A stretch of DNA of 64,000 nt from Flaccisagitta enflata (GCA_965153355.1 OZ231127.1:62434001-62498000), one strand, 5' to 3'. Positions 25,916 through 39,378 are shown, counted from the stretch's first letter. The notes: generated by a model from the letters alone, not told the origin. Numbers and translations are program-made.

Positions 25916-26034
25916 TTAGGTGCGACAAAGCACCTCTATAACTGGCTCTGTCCGTCTGTCGGTCGGTCGGTCTGTAACGCATTCGTTCGACGATCAACAC
26001 GTCGCACCTTATTGGCCTACTTGGCCTTGTTCTT
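25916..26034 (+). mobile_element. Family A element, minimal form without core
   Basis: TTA then hairpin GGTGC-GACAAA-GCACC, CTCTATAACTGGCTCTGTCC, the GTCGGTCGGTC tract, GTCGCACCTTATTGGCCTAC and TTGGCCTTGTT, about 119 bp in all. It shows the element can exist without a minisatellite. Confidence 0.85.
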
Positions 26035-26304
26035 CAGTAATGACATATTGGTCATCTCCATCTTCAAGACCCCCTTCTTTGTAAAAGTTAAAGACTGTAG
26101 TTAGAACGTAACTGACCTATAAGAAATTGAATAGACGGACAAATTTCGAAGTTGTAGAAACTTGAACACGAAAGCAGTCATGCTGGACATATATGAGAAT
26201 GGTGACCTCATTGGAATATTCATGGAGGGAACCTCTTTCTTACGAGGATCATTTTTTCTGACTATCAGTATCAACCCCCGCTCAGCGCCTGTGAAGACAT
26301 TTAG

Positions 26305-26308
<4 letters not shown>

Positions 26309-26401
<93 letters not shown>

Positions 26402-26425
26402 CAGACAGACAGACAGAGAGAGACC
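26309..26425. repeat. GA/GACA microsatellite
   Basis: GA array with a GACA tail. 26040-26308 and 26426-26680 show no recognisable gene. Confidence 0.95.
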
Positions 26426-26678
26426 GACAGACAAGCATTGGCGGTTATAGAGACAATGACAGAAACTCCGACATACAGACATGACAGTGACAGACTGACA
26501 CTGAAATGGAACTACACAAGATGAGCGGTCAGAGCAGCCAGAGACATGGAGAGACCCAGATTTGCGTAAATTGCGAAACATGACGGAGTTTATTAGTGAC
26601 ATTAGCCCTCTAGCACAAGCAGGGCATTTCTCTTTTTTATGTCATTCTTTCTGTTTCCCCTTCTTTTCTTTCGTTTTT

Positions 26679-26679
<1 letters not shown>

Positions 26680-26709
<30 letters not shown>

Positions 26710-26710
26710 G
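26680..26710. repeat. Short CT microsatellite
   Basis: CT repeats following a T-rich tract and ending in a GC-rich segment with no recognisable gene. Confidence 0.9.
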
Positions 26711-26880
26711 AGCGCGTGCGGGGGGCCGCGTTGGACCACCAGATGTGGTCCTAGTCCAATTTCAGCCAATTTTACGTCCAAAGAAAAACACAATCAAGGG
26801 ACGAAGGAAAAACCCCGAAGGAGTAGAAGATGGTCACGGTCTGGGTTTTTTTTTCCTTCACCGGCGCGCCCGGGGACAGT

Positions 26881-26937
26881 TGATGATGATGATGATGATG
26901 ATGATGAGAGGAGGAGGATGAGGATGATGAGATGATG

Positions 26938-26969
<32 letters not shown>

Positions 26970-27352
26970 ACGGAGTGATGAAGATGTGATGATGATGGGA
27001 TAGGATGATGATGGGAGGATGATGATGAAGATGAGATAGGAGGAGTGAATGATATGACGATGGTGATGATGATGATGATGACATTGATGGGATGGGAGGA
27101 TAGATAGATGATGATGATGATGATGGGATGTAGGATAGATGAGACAGGAGTGATGAGGATGATGATGATGATGAAGATGATGATGATGATGATGATGATA
27201 ATGATGAGGAAGATGATGGGATGATGATGATAATGATGATGAGTGATGATGGAGGAGTGAATGATGATGATGATGATAATCATGATGATTGCGATTGGTG
27301 ATGATGAGGATGATATGATCATGATGATGATGATGAGTATGATGCGTTGAGC

Positions 27353-27383
<31 letters not shown>

Positions 27384-27418
27384 GATGATGATGATGATGA
27401 ATTCAATGATGATGATGT

Positions 27419-27488
<70 letters not shown>

Positions 27489-27522
27489 TGATGATGATGA
27501 TGTGATGATGATGATGATGGAA

Positions 27523-27568
<46 letters not shown>
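26881..27568. repeat. Long imperfect GAT/ATG repeat
   Basis: About 690 bp of GATGAT units with scattered GGA, TAA and single-base interruptions. The reverse strand gives open His/Ile/Ser repeats, which I regard as artefact. Confidence 0.95.
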
Positions 27569-27739
27569 CCCTTTTTACTTATCCATCCATCTGTCAATCA
27601 GCTTGTCCATCTGACATGTTTTACCTTTTTGATGTTTATGGGTGATTTCGCATTACTTCACCGGTCCAAATGCATACTTCACCTTTTTTCACTGCCCCTG
27701 GCCACCTGCACACCACTTAAGTAGCCGCATGTCTGGCCT

Positions 27740-28330
27740 TTTTTCTAGCTTTACAGGTTTATGATGTTGTTGATACTGAAAAAAATTTGTAGTTGGACCT
27801 AAATTTTTGAAATGAATGATTCATTGCTTAATGAGATAGGAGAATCATGGTTTTATTGGAAAATCAGGATTTTTTACCGGGCTCTCAATTTTTCTGCCGG
27901 GCTCCTTGAAATGGTAAGGAGAGAGCCCGGAATGTAGGAAGTATAGGAACGTCTGCGGTTTGGTTTGTGGGTTGAACCAGAGAGAAAAAAAGTTGTCTGA
28001 TGTTTCAAATGAATAAATATAAAAATGATTAAGTAATAATTTTTCTTATCTGGTTTAACAAAGGAAGTGTCTCAATAGTGAGAATATCTCCTTTAAGCAA
28101 TGAAAAACAACCCATTTTCCAAGGAATTAAGATAGGCGCAACAAAAAACGCTTTTACGCTAGCAAAAAGACCCATTCGCGGTTTTACTTGACAGGGAATA
28201 TTGTTTTGATAGTGTTTGTTTTTCTTTTATCCTGAGTAACACTACAACCACACAAAGTTGAAACCTCTATCAAAAAGTGACAAAATACTAGCATGGAACA
28301 CGCACATCTTTTGTTCAGTTTTGAATTTAT
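27740..28330. other. No gene seen
   Basis: AT-rich sequence. A short inverted pair, GGGCTCTCAATTTTTCTGCC-type against GGAGAGAGCCCGG, lies at about 27880-27930; nothing else stands out. Confidence 0.5.
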
Positions 28331-28378
28331 GTCGCGTACTCTATAAAGGCTATGCCTGTCTGTCAGTTGTCTATCTGT

Positions 28379-28590
28379 TTTCAGTTACGAACACGCAACT
28401 ATAAGAGGTGTGTCCGTCCATTGGTCAATCTCTCCGTTGGTCCATTGGTCCGTGGTGATCGAGTTGAAAAATGATTTTAGATGCTGCTGTGTGATTGTCG
28501 GTGTGTGTGTGTTTGGGGTAGGCCAGGGTGTGAATAGGGGTTGTGCGCCTCTGACCGGCCGTCTGCAACAATTTTTTGACCCCGCGTCAC
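28379..28590 (+). mobile_element. Family A element
   Basis: TTTTCAGTTACGAACACGCA then ACTATAAGAGGTGTGTCC, GTTGGTCCATTGGTCC and a degraded 3' block (CTCTGACCGGCCGTCTGC). This copy reads TCAG before the hairpin where others read TTAG. A second, more decayed copy (GTCGCGTACTCTATAAAGGC) starts at 28331. Confidence 0.65.
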
Positions 28591-28601
28591 TTGTTCCATT
28601 G

Positions 28602-28603
<2 letters not shown>

Positions 28604-28666
<63 letters not shown>

Positions 28667-28693
28667 TGAGAGAGAGAGACAGAGACAGAGAGA
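28604..28693. repeat. GA/GACA microsatellite
   Basis: GA array with a few CA substitutions, between the family A and family B elements. Confidence 0.95.
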
Positions 28694-28704
28694 ACAAGTC
28701 ATCC

Positions 28705-29286
<582 letters not shown>

Positions 29287-29754
29287 GAGCCGCCGATTGG
29301 ACAATGACCCACCGCTTGCCCCTTCCCACACCCCTTGACATTGCCACATTGCCACGTTTCAAAAATCACCATCATTTCGCAGTTTTGAGGATGATTATAA
29401 GATCATTATCCTTGACTATTGTGGTGATATACGGCTTAAGTGAGTCTTTGTGGTGACGTATTAGGTGGGTGATGTGACATGTTCATGCCCAGCATGTTCC
29501 AAGTCGAGTTTTCATTGCCTAACGGATTTTAATTGGTTTAAAAGTTACATCCAAACAAGTGACATACTGGCAAGAATGGCGCCAAAGGCAATATAGCGCA
29601 AAAAATGTTAACAAAGTAGTTAGAATATGCATTATGGGGTATTGATCAAAAGCCCTTGATATTCTTTATCCGTTGATACCAAAAATTGTGGTTTCGAAGA
29701 AAAAAAAAGTTTTTGTTATACTTTCCTACTAAGTAAAGGTCTGCTTATTCTTGC

Positions 29755-29880
29755 CCATTTTGGGCAGCGGCCCCGCAGGGGTCAATGACCTATGCTTTCA
29801 CACATATGGGGAATTTTCTCCTCCTTCTCCTTCTTCGTACCCCCCCTCCTACAAGCCTTGAGGCCTGTATTCATTAGCAA
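29755..29880 (+). mobile_element. Family B left end
   Basis: TTTGGGCAGCGGCCCCGCAG then GGGTCAATGACCTATGC, TTTCACACATATGGGGAATT and a CTCCTTCTCCTT tract. There is no right end nearby. The hairpin is GGCCCC-GCA-GGGGTC. Confidence 0.7.
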
Positions 29881-30990
29881 AAGGACTAGTTCTGCGATGA
29901 CAATTAGCTATTACGCTTCTTTTGACTAGCTCTTCGACATTCAAAGACTTCATCTTCAACAGTGCAGTTACTGGCAGTGTATATTTTTTGCATTAGAAAA
30001 TGAAATACAAATGAAGTTTAAGAAAATAGAAAAGTAAAGGTCATAGAATTTGTTTTTATATGCCATCAAAAATTGATAGACTAGATTAAAAGAACTTTTG
30101 CATATTGACATACCCAAGCCCCTTATGATCTAAATCTCCAAATCCTTTTTCAGCTATTCTAATCCTGGCTGGCAAATCTTTCTAATCTTATCATCATGCA
30201 TTTGAATCTGTACCTTCTTCTTTAGCATTGGCAACTTTCAAATATTGAACCACTGATTCTGAAACAACTGCTTCAATTATCACTTGCCGCCAACCACCAA
30301 TGATATGGTTATTTTTTACAAAAAGCTTGATAGTATGCTTGCGTTTTGGAAGACCCTGAGGAAAAATGAAAAAAAAAAAAAAATATGTAGTGGGAACCCA
30401 ATTTAATGACCCTGAAAGAGCTGGGATCTATTTGTAATTAAATCCAAATGTTTTTAAATCAAATTTCTTTTTTGTCCCCAGCAAACAGTTTTCGTCGGTG
30501 ACTATGAAGTAGCACTGATATGTAGTCTATTGTTGTTGTTTGTTCATTCCTTCGTTTAAAACCTTCTCATATCTTTTGAACCAGACTTCAGAAGTTCATG
30601 AAACTTTACCAGTGTTGTTTATATGTAAATGGGAGCTTGTGTACCAATTTTCAGAAAAAATTCATAAACTTTTACTACCCTTTGCCTATTATTTTTGTAG
30701 TAATATTTTACTGGCCTTAGGCGATATCCATAGGTAGAGGGTAGTAAACCTATGTGAATTTTTTTTAATTTGGTATACAAGTAAAGTGTATTAAACAAAC
30801 AACCCCTGCAAAATTCGAATTAAATCTGAGGTCTGGTTCATGAGATATTAGCTTGTTTATATAGGGGGAACAAATTGATGAATATCTCACGCTGGACTTA
30901 ATCTCTTAAAAAGCTTGGCTGATACGTAAGTCAACCAGATTGTGTAAGAGAGTCAGCCAGTTTATAGTCAACCAAAACGTCAACCAAACA
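29881..30990. other. No gene seen
   Basis: AT-rich sequence without open frames of note. Short GTCAACCAAA units near 30920-30990 resemble GTCAAACAA/GTCAACC units near 34310-34400. Confidence 0.5.
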
Positions 30991-30994
30991 AGTT

Positions 30995-31560
30995 GATAAA
31001 ATATCTCTACATATATCTCTACATATATCTCTACATATATCTCTACATATCCCTCTACATATACCTCTACATATATCTCTACATATATCTCTACATATAT
31101 CTCTACAAATATCTCTACAAATATCTCTACAAGTATCTCTACATATATCTCTACATATATCTCTACATATACCTCTACATTTATCTCTACATATATCTCT
31201 ACATATATCTCTACATATATCTCTACATATATCTCTACAAATATTTCTACATATATCTCTACATATATCTCTACAAATATCTCTACATATATCTCTACAT
31301 ATATCTCTACTTATATCTCTACATATATCTCTACAAATATCTCTACAAATATCTCTACAAATCTCTCCACAAATATCTCTACAAATGTCGCTGCAAATGT
31401 TGCTACAAATGTCGCTACAAATGTCGCTACAAATGTCGCTACAAATGTCGCTACAAATGTTGCTACAAATGTCGCTACAAATGTTGCTACAAATGTTGCT
31501 ACAGTGTCGCTACAAATGTCTCTACAAATGTCTCTACAAAGGTCTCTACAAAGACAGGTA
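30995..31560. repeat. 12-bp minisatellite with a unit switch
   Basis: About 30 copies of ATATCTCTACAT and the variant AAATATCTCTAC, changing near 31380 to about 13 copies of AAATGTCGCTAC and back to AAATGTCTCTAC. Period 12 keeps every frame open, so the 245-residue frame across it (Tyr-Leu-Tyr-Ile repeats) is not evidence of a gene. Confidence 0.9.
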
Positions 31561-32740
31561 ATCTGAGCAACATATCGATCTGTATCACACTGACTAATCA
31601 ATTTTCTACCCTGAAGCTGTACTTAGTTGAATTTCCCCCCATAACTGCAATTTTCATGTGTTTTCAGTTCAAAACAATGATCAGTTTTGGTTATAAATTG
31701 TGTAACAAATGTGTAGCAGAGAAATGGTAATTCTATTGCCCGGTTTTACTTTCAACATACCATGGGAAACCTGGTATTATCTCTAAAGTGGCTCATTTGA
31801 GATAAATGAAACAAAATTAAGGCGATATCTTAATTTTCACGCTAGAAATCTCGCTCAGGAACTAAAGTATAAGTGTCAACGACGTTGCTTTTATTCCATT
31901 GATTCTTTTTGTGAGTCCAAAATATTTTTTCTGGAGTTTATTCAGTGATTGAAAGTGTTTTTTCTGTACTGGCCCCATGAGATAGGCCTAGAAGATTGAA
32001 GATGATAGTTGATATGATCGATACATTGGCGGGACAATTTCCTTGTCCCCTTTTCAGACTAGCCCTATTTTTGACGCTTTAAGTTGCCATGTTCTATTTT
32101 GTCCCATATGTGGTCATCATGTCATTCTCCGTCGTGAAGCAATCTATGTTGGATTGGGCTTTTGTTTTACCATTGTTGGCATGTTTTCTACTATTTCAAA
32201 AAAAAAAAACAAGAAAAAAACAAACGCTCTTGATACCATCATATCTGGTCATGTGGGAAGATGACCCTATTTCCAATCCTTTAAGACAATAGGGGACACA
32301 AAGTGAAAGCTGCTGGGGACATTCATATGGAATTTTGACTATTATAAGGTCATTCCAGTATTGCAAGCTAATGACAAGGGAAACACTAATTGACGACTCT
32401 GAGATCTTATGTCACTGAAACCCATTGTCAGCGTTGGTGTCATTGTCATCATTGTTTTTATCTTCATTGTCAAAATGTTGAAACAAATTTTACCTTCGAA
32501 CGCCTAGACTCTTGAAATTTGGTACAGAGACTCAGTGGGGTTTAGGTACTACAGCTAGTGCATTTTGACAATTTGTTAGGCCTTGACCATGTGCACTGGC
32601 CAAACTGGCCAAAAAAAAAGGGTCAGAATTGGTCAAGATTGATCAAAAAGGAAGAATAAATTGGGCAATCATTATCTCATTTCATTAAAACGTGCTTAAG
32701 AGTCTAAAATCTAGCCATATAAATCAACCTGATATTTAGT
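31561..32740. other. No gene seen
   Basis: No recognisable exon or element ends. GTCATTGTCATCATTGTT-like repeats near 32440 are minor. Confidence 0.5.
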
Positions 32741-33045
32741 AGTTGGGGTGTGGATGGGAGTTGGACGCCCCTCCCCCCCTGTCAGGAATGATATTGTGAT
32801 CCCGCATTTCTTGTCAGGGTTGCCATCGCCTTCAATAGGTTTGTCCATCCATCCATTTCATTCAACCACTCATTACATTCATTCATCAATTTAACAAGGC
32901 AGGATACACGGCTAACCAAGTCGCGTATGGGTGGGCAGGGGCTTTATTTCACCAGATCATTTGGGCAGGAGCAGTGAGGCTGAAGAAATAAAATCGTAAA
33001 AAAGTAAAGTGTGACCGACCAACCATTTCATTCAACCACTCATTA
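32740..33045 (-). mobile_element. Family A remnants
   Basis: 32895-33045 reads ACAAGGCAGGATACACGGCT, GGGTGGGCAGGGGC and GACCGACCAACC, the minus-strand order of the family's 3' half. 32740-32800 has a plus-strand GGACGCCCCTCCCCCCCTGT fragment. Confidence 0.55.
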
Positions 33046-33059
33046 CATTCATTCATCCA

Positions 33060-34500
33060 TTTAAAAATAAAGGTGGCTATTGCCGACTGGAAAAAGTTGT
33101 AAACCTGGGATTTTTTAGTATGATAATGAGTGAGTGTGTGTATTTGGTCATGTGTGTAGGTTTGTATATTTCCCCCCCCCCTGTTTGCCAGAGTAGCTAT
33201 TTCATTATAAATACTTAGCTACGCATGAACAAAATGAATAAAAAACAAGGGGGAGAAATCTAAAGGATTTGGAAATGGGGAAGGAAAACCATGAAGGTTT
33301 TAAACTTATGATACAGCAAGATGGGAGCAAAGATGACCTAGATCGGTGTATAGAATTATATTTCACAAAATATAAAGATATTAATTTACAGGCCTGTATA
33401 TAGTTCATTTGGATGAACAGATAGAAGGAAAGGAAGGACAGAAATATGGATGGAGGGAAGGACTCTTTCATGAGAACGTGAGGTCCCATCTTAAAAGGCT
33501 TTTAGCGTGTCCCTACACAAGAAGATTCTGATTTAAGCGGCCGCGCACTCTCGTGCACTAACCCATCTTGTACACTAACCCATCTCGGTAAAATGATACC
33601 AGTTTTAAACGACTGATGTTCTCACCAAAAATCTTATGCAGGAAACCCCAGTTGCAGTAGGAAAAGAGGTTTAAAATTCATCTTGTCTAAAAAAGTTATT
33701 GGTCCAGTAAAACCTCGGTTAAGCGTTTAAAAATTATTTTTAATTTATGATAACAATTGTACCAATGAAAAGCAACTTATCCTGATGTTGTGACTAAGTT
33801 GTCGCGGGTAGTGGTGCCCTGGCTTTGTTACACTGACCAAGTCACGGAATTGATTTCAGCTTTGCTGTTGAAAGATCATCCAGAAGTCATGATTTGAAGA
33901 AAAGCATTGTTATTTTTTCCAGTTACAAAATTGAGTTTTTGTTTGCGAAATTGAATCTGTTTCATTTTTCTCTTTTGGAGCTGTTGGTCAGTAAAGTGAT
34001 CTTTTCTCTCTAGAGTAATCCATTTAACGGACCGATCTAATCAGTTTGTAAGCGACATACTGATTTGCAAAATTAGGTCATAATTTGCATTTGCCGGCGT
34101 GCTACACTTCACTAAGCGCCAATATCCCGAGTAATGACTAAAGGTGGTTTCTAGGAAAGGTTATGACGATTTTCAAACAGTTATGAAGGATGAAAATTTT
34201 TCTTGTCATTTGATCGCCTGAAAAAAAATTCTACCTTAGAGAATTTCAAGCAAGTTGCAACCAGATTGTGTCTTAGAAACTTTAGAAAGTCAACTAGTAT
34301 ATATACAGGAAAGTCAAACAATAAGTCAGCTAAGTAAGTCAACCCGCAATTGTGTCTTTGCTGATGAATAAGTCAAACAAAATGTATAGAAAAAAGTCAA
34401 CCAAGTATGGGTGTTACCTAGATCTTTCTGTTTCATGTCATCTTTGCTCTTAACAACTGCCTGGTTCTCTTTTTCTTTACAAATCTTCCCTATTTTAAGT
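33060..34500. other. No gene seen
   Basis: Mixed unique-looking sequence. No open frame here resembles a known protein. Confidence 0.5.
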
Positions 34501-34509
34501 GATACCCCA

Positions 34510-35510
34510 GATCCTAACTGCTTCCTTAGCCCTCTAATCCTTTTATCCCAACTGCTGCTTCAAACTGCCTCAAATCATTGTCCTCATTTTCTCCCCTTAC
34601 TTCCTGAAACCTCTCATTTTCCTTTCTCCCAACTGCTGCCTCAAATCACTTTTGATTTTACATTCAACTGCTGCCATCATCCCTTCATCCTTCTTAATGC
34701 CCATTGCTGCCTGATCCCTTTGTCCTTTCTTACCCCAACTGCTGCCTGATCCCTTTGTCCTTTCTTACCCCAACTGCTGCCTGATCCCTCTGTCCTTTCT
34801 TACCCCAACTGCTGCCTGATCCCTTTGTCCTTTCTTACCCCAACTGCTGCCATCATCCCTTCATCCTTCCTTACCCCAACTGCTGCCTGATCCCTTTGTC
34901 CTTTCTTACCCCAACTGCTGCCTGATCCCTTTGTCCTTTCTTACCCGAACTGCTGCCTGATCCCTTCGTACTTTCTTACCCCAACTGCTGCCTGATCCCT
35001 TTGTCCTCTTTTGTCCCATTTGCTGTCCAACGACCATGTCCTCATCCCAACTTCTTTCTATTCCTCTTGTCCTTATTTATCCCAATTGCTGCCTAATCCC
35101 CGTTCTCCTACATCCCCACTGCCGCCTAATGCCCCAATCCCCAGTTCTCTTACATCCCCACTGCTGCCTTACCCCCTGTTATCTTACATCACCACTGCTG
35201 CCCAATATCCTTGTCTGCTTTCATCCCAACTGCAACCTATTCCCCTTGTTCTCTATCCCCTCATCCTACTATATCCTAGCTGCTGCCTAAAATTCCCTTA
35301 TCCCTCCATATCCCAACTTTTGCTAAATACCCTCATCCTTTTTATCCCAACTGCTGCCTTATCCCTTTCATCCCAACTGCTGCCTTATCCCTTTCCCTGA
35401 GTAATCCAAACTGCCTCCTTTTCCCTTGCCCTCATTTATCCAATTGCTTCCTTATCCGCTAATCCCATAATCTAACTGCTGCCTTGATTTTTTTATACTG
35501 TCCCTATTTA
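34510..35510. repeat. 35-bp minisatellite, CTGCCTGATCCCTTTGTCCT type
   Basis: Units of CTGCCTGATCCC-TTTGTCCTTTCTTACC-CCAACTG are most regular at 34700-35020 and decay on both sides. The array resumes at 35876-35960 after an inserted MITE. Pro/Leu/Ser-rich open frames across it follow from composition. Confidence 0.9.
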
Positions 35511-35518
35511 TTCCAACC

Positions 35519-35867
35519 CCGGGGTGCCGATTTAGGGTAGCAGGGTAGCAATGCTACGCGGCAGGCAAGCTGCCAGGTGCGGCAGTCGGGGAAAACAGTT
35601 CAAAATTGAGAGATGAGGATGAAGGAAAAGAAAAGAGAAGTAGGAAAAGACATTTTATTCAAGAGTAGAGAGCAAGTTAAAATGATGACCTTAATCATGT
35701 GAAATCAGACGTGTTTTTATCTGAGTAGGTAAGTAACACAATTATCAATTAAGCTTCTCACGGCTAATTCATTATGAAAGCAGAGGGACTTTAGATGTAA
35801 AGAAAGTGCGGCAGCCTTGGTTGGCAAATCCTTGCTACGCGGCAGCTATACAGAATCTGCACCCCGG
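35519..35867. mobile_element. hAT-like MITE with 8-bp target duplication TTCCAACC
   Basis: TTCCAACC at 35511-35518 and 35868-35875. Ends are CCGGGGTGCCGATT and, on the other strand, CCGGGGTGCAGATT. It interrupts the 35-bp minisatellite, whose unit is restored when one TSD copy is removed. CTACGCGGCAG recurs near both ends. Confidence 0.85.
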
Positions 35868-36085
35868 TTCCAACCAAGGCCTAATTCTTATTCTGCTACC
35901 CCAATTGCAACCTAAACCCTAGTTCTCTTTTATCCCAACTGCTGACTAATAGCCCTCATTCCCAATATCCCAATTAAATTAATCAGTGTCTCTTTCCTGC
36001 TGGTTCTTTTTTTCAGTCTGCATAATAATGCTAAGTTACCTGTAACTCTGCCTTCGATTAAAATACATGTCATAACTTGTCATAT

Positions 36086-36180
36086 CTTCTACGTCGCGGT
36101 CTTCTACGTCACGGTCTTCTACGTCACGGTCTTCTACGTCACGGTCTTTTACGTCAGTCTTCTACATCACGGTCAAGCTA
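36086..36180. repeat. 16-bp minisatellite, TCTTCTACGTCACGGT
   Basis: Five to six units with a shortened unit near 36150. 36184-36720 is pyrimidine-rich with CTGTCTCTGTC units and no gene. Confidence 0.9.
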
Positions 36181-36728
36181 CGTCGGTGTCATCTTGGTCA
36201 CGATCTTGAGATTCATTGCAGATTGGCCTAACTCTCCTGTCATCTTTCTTCATCAGTTAAGTTTATTTTTCTTTTTTTTTTATATCCTGCCTGATTTTAT
36301 GAAATTGTCATGATGTTTGTCTTTTGTAATTACTGTCGTTCTATCTAGTCACTTCGTTCATGTAACTGTTTTTTTTCTCTCTTCTTTGCTGTTTTTTTCC
36401 TATCTCTCTTCCGGTCTCTGTCCTCGTTTTTCTCTGTCTCTGTCTGTCCCTGTCCTTCTTTCTGCTTGTCTGTCCCTGTTTGTTCCTGTCTGTCTGTTGG
36501 TCTCTGTCTCCATTTGTTTCTGTTTCTGTCCTTGTCTGTCTATATCTGTCATCCTTTTGTCATTCGCTCTTCCACTTTGTGCTATTCTGTCCTATGTTGT
36601 AAACCTACAACATCACTGTCATTGTCCTTAATTCTGTGGTCTCGTCGGTTTTGCGGTTTGGTTTTGGTCCTTCGGAATATTGATCACCCCCCCCTTCTGT
36701 TTCCTTTTCGTTGTAATCATCATTAACC

Positions 36729-37486
36729 ATGGTTTTTTTCCCTTTCCCCCGTTTTATTTCCCTCGTCATCTCCCTAGTGTTTGTTGCGAATTGCGACGGC
36801 CGCATGGTCTTTCCCCAACTTGGGGCGAGGGAATGGGCCCAGCATGATGCGGCATTTAAAGCGCGGCTTGCTCCTCTTCACTCTGCCCTTTCTGCGGACG
36901 CGATCACACCTTCGGACGCCGCCTCTGGATTCTCTGCTGAGCTGGTGGATTTCCTGGGTGTATCGACGTTTTCAAGGGAGGTGAGGAGAGGGGGGGAGGG
37001 GGGAGAAGAGGTAACGTTGACGTTTCTGATGAGGCCTATCTACAGGCAAAGTTAGAAAAGAAGAGGCTTTGGCGTCTTGTTTTTGGCAGAAACAGAAGGG
37101 TGGAGCAGGGTCTTTGGGCCCAGTTCTACCAAGCAGTAAAAACAGTGAGTGTGAAAGGAGGCAGAGAGAGAGTGATACGAGAGGTCAGGAAAAGAGTTTT
37201 TTAAAGGATTTTTGGGCCTTCTCAAAGAAAGCAGTCAATGGTTTGATTGGTAAGGAAGAAGAGAGGCCGTCTTTTGGTAGAGATTTTGCAAATGATTGGT
37301 ACAAAAGTCGTTACTCGATTCCTGCCCCTCTAGCTCAAGAAGCGGTGAGTTGGTTTCCTAGGTTGCCAGAGGGAGATAAGGGTTTTGATATGGGGCCTAT
37401 TAGACCAAGGGATGTGAAATCTGTCCTGTCCAAAAAGAAGGCCAGTAGTGCCCCTGGTGAAGATGGCATTCTGAACGGACATCTTA
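36729..37486 (+). pseudogene. Non-LTR retrotransposon, N-terminal/RT-upstream part (frameshifted)
   Basis: Coding similarity runs through three frames. A first frame from ATG 36729 (ACCATGG) reads FPQLGAREWAQHDAAFKARL and onward. A second, from about 37000, reads LEKKRLWRLVFGRNRRVEQG. A third, from about 37195, includes FANDWYKSRYSIPAP and ends SKKKASSAPGEDGILNGHL, the conserved K-x-x-K-A-P-G-x-D-G-I segment just before an RT domain. The two frameshifts sit in a G-rich run (about 36980-37010) and near 37195. The copy is dead and is cut at 37486 by long-TIR transposon 2; its continuation is at 42004-43447. Confidence 0.8.
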
Positions 37487-38650
37487 CAGCTGGGGAGTAT
37501 TGGGGGTAGTAACCCTAATTACCGTTACTTTCTACCTCTTCTTCTGGCTGTGCATTTACATATTGAACAAGCTTTCCCAACAAAAATCAATGAGTTAATA
37601 GAAAGACAATAATCAAAGGGTCAGTTTTATACCAAATTTGCCACATTTGACCACATTCGACATTATTTGCGATGCTCAGGTAAGAAACGGCGATGAAATA
37701 TTAAAAACATGCTTATCTTTGAATTTGATCAAATTTGTATCAGAGGTAGTCCTTATCAAATAGCGTTTACAGATGAAGTCATCTGAACTCGGACTCACCA
37801 CCTTATCAGCTAAATTGGGTTTTAAAGAAAACATGGTCATTAGTCTTAGTTACTGCCCTAGTCACTAGTTTTAATACCATTTTTGGACTTCGAGTAATTG
37901 AGAGGTATTGATTCAATTACTTTTTTCCTTGTTTCATTAAACACTTGCGCCAATATTGTAGATAAGTGTCCAATATGTTTGAATTGATTGAAGCTGGACA
38001 CCGGTGACATATTGATGTACCCATGGGCAGGGGCAGCGCTTACAACAAATGATCAATGTTTGGTAAGGGCATTGATATGAGCAGAACAACCAAAAATGTT
38101 ATCCAATTGAATGGCCGTGTTATGTGATTGAGCCCGGTGCGTTATCCACTCACAGGAAATCTGCTGATATAGAGCTAGAATAGGCAAAAACTTCCTCACA
38201 GATAAACAGCCATGCTCACTTACATTTTTTTTTTGTACAGTGACACCCTACAATAACAGCGCCGCTTTTAAAGGTTCCCCATCAATGGAGGTCAACATTT
38301 TGAGGTCCCAAATGTTAGTTTTTAATGTGATTTCACCTATCTTTAAAGGTTATTCTGAGATAAAGGTGAAAAATCTGCAGTCCCAATGGGACCAATGAGG
38401 CGGGGTCCTACTATATTTGCATGCTTAAACTTTTATCAAAACATTTCCATTTATCCTATTTTGAATCAGAAAAATGCAATTGAGTTAAATGAGCAAATTG
38501 AGCTAGAATACTTCAAAACACCCTCACAATTGAGCAGCTATGCTCATAGACATGTTTTATTGTATTTGCATGCTCAAACAAAAATCAAATAACTTATTTA
38601 TTGATACTTCACAAAATGAGAAAAAATTGAAAAAAATTCAATTTTTTTTT

Positions 38651-39378
38651 TTAGTTGCGGACACGCAACTCTATAAGTCGAGGTGCAAACGAAGATCAAA
38701 TTTCATAAGTCAAACCAAATATTTCAATATGATAAATCTTACAAATTTAGAATTTTTTTATCAAAAAATGTTATTATTATGTTGTATTTATTTGAGTTTT
38801 GCATCAAAAAGCTTTGGTAGACAAAAAAAAAGAGCGCTGAGAAAGTCAAAAAAGAAGAAAATACAAAGAAATTCTTAAAAAAATGATTTTGCAACATGAC
38901 TTGTCTTAGGGAAACTAGGGAAAATTCTAAGACTCTCTCTGTATGTAAAATTTTGCATTTTTAAAAACATGGCCTCATTCTAAGAACATACAAGATGAGA
39001 GCCATGTTCTTAGAAATGCAAAATTGTTCAATTTGTTCAAGTCATAGAATTTTCCCCTTGTCTTTATCAATAAAACGAAGCAATGCCTTTATCATAACAG
39101 ATTTAATTTCACTAATAAGATAATTCTAAACAACAAAACTAAAAAATTTATTAAAAAATTATAATTGGGTCATTAATATAGTTATAGAAAGAGTCTGAAA
39201 CCGAAACTTGACCTTCGTTTGCACCCCAACATAAGAGGCTTTGTCCGTCCATCCGTCCGTCCGTTGGTCCGTTGGTCCGTCGGTCCGTCATGGTGATCAA
39301 GTTGGAAAGTGTGCAAATGCGCATTTCCGCCCCTGCCCACCCGTCCGCAACTGGTGGCCGTGTATCTGGCCTTGTTTT
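38651..39378 (+). mobile_element. Family A element split by a MITE
   Basis: TTAG, hairpin GTTGCG-GACA-CGCAAC and CTCTATAA lie before the insertion; ATAAGAGGCTTTGTCCGTCC, GTTGGTCC repeats, GCCCCTGCCCACCCGTCCGC and TATCTGGCCTTGTTTT lie after it. Removing 38677-39230 and one ATAA restores CTCTATAAGAGGCTTTG, the family consensus. Confidence 0.9.
38677..39230. mobile_element. MITE with 4-bp target duplication ATAA
   Basis: Ends are GTCGAGGTGCAAACGAAGAT and, on the other strand, GTTGGGGTGCAAACGAAGGT. ATAA flanks at 38673-38676 and 39231-39234 (ATAAG is possible if the terminal G is shared). The interior 38880-39060 is palindromic around AACATACAAGATGAGAGCC. Confidence 0.8.

Noticed and set aside
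26162-26300. Frame starting near 26162 (NTKAVMLDIYENG)
   Set aside because: Mixed composition but short. It continues only as Arg-Glu repeat and I see no splice sites or homology.
34411-35400. Pro/Leu/Ser-rich frames of up to 129 residues
   Set aside because: They follow from the 35-bp minisatellite, with no conserved domain and frequent frame changes between units.
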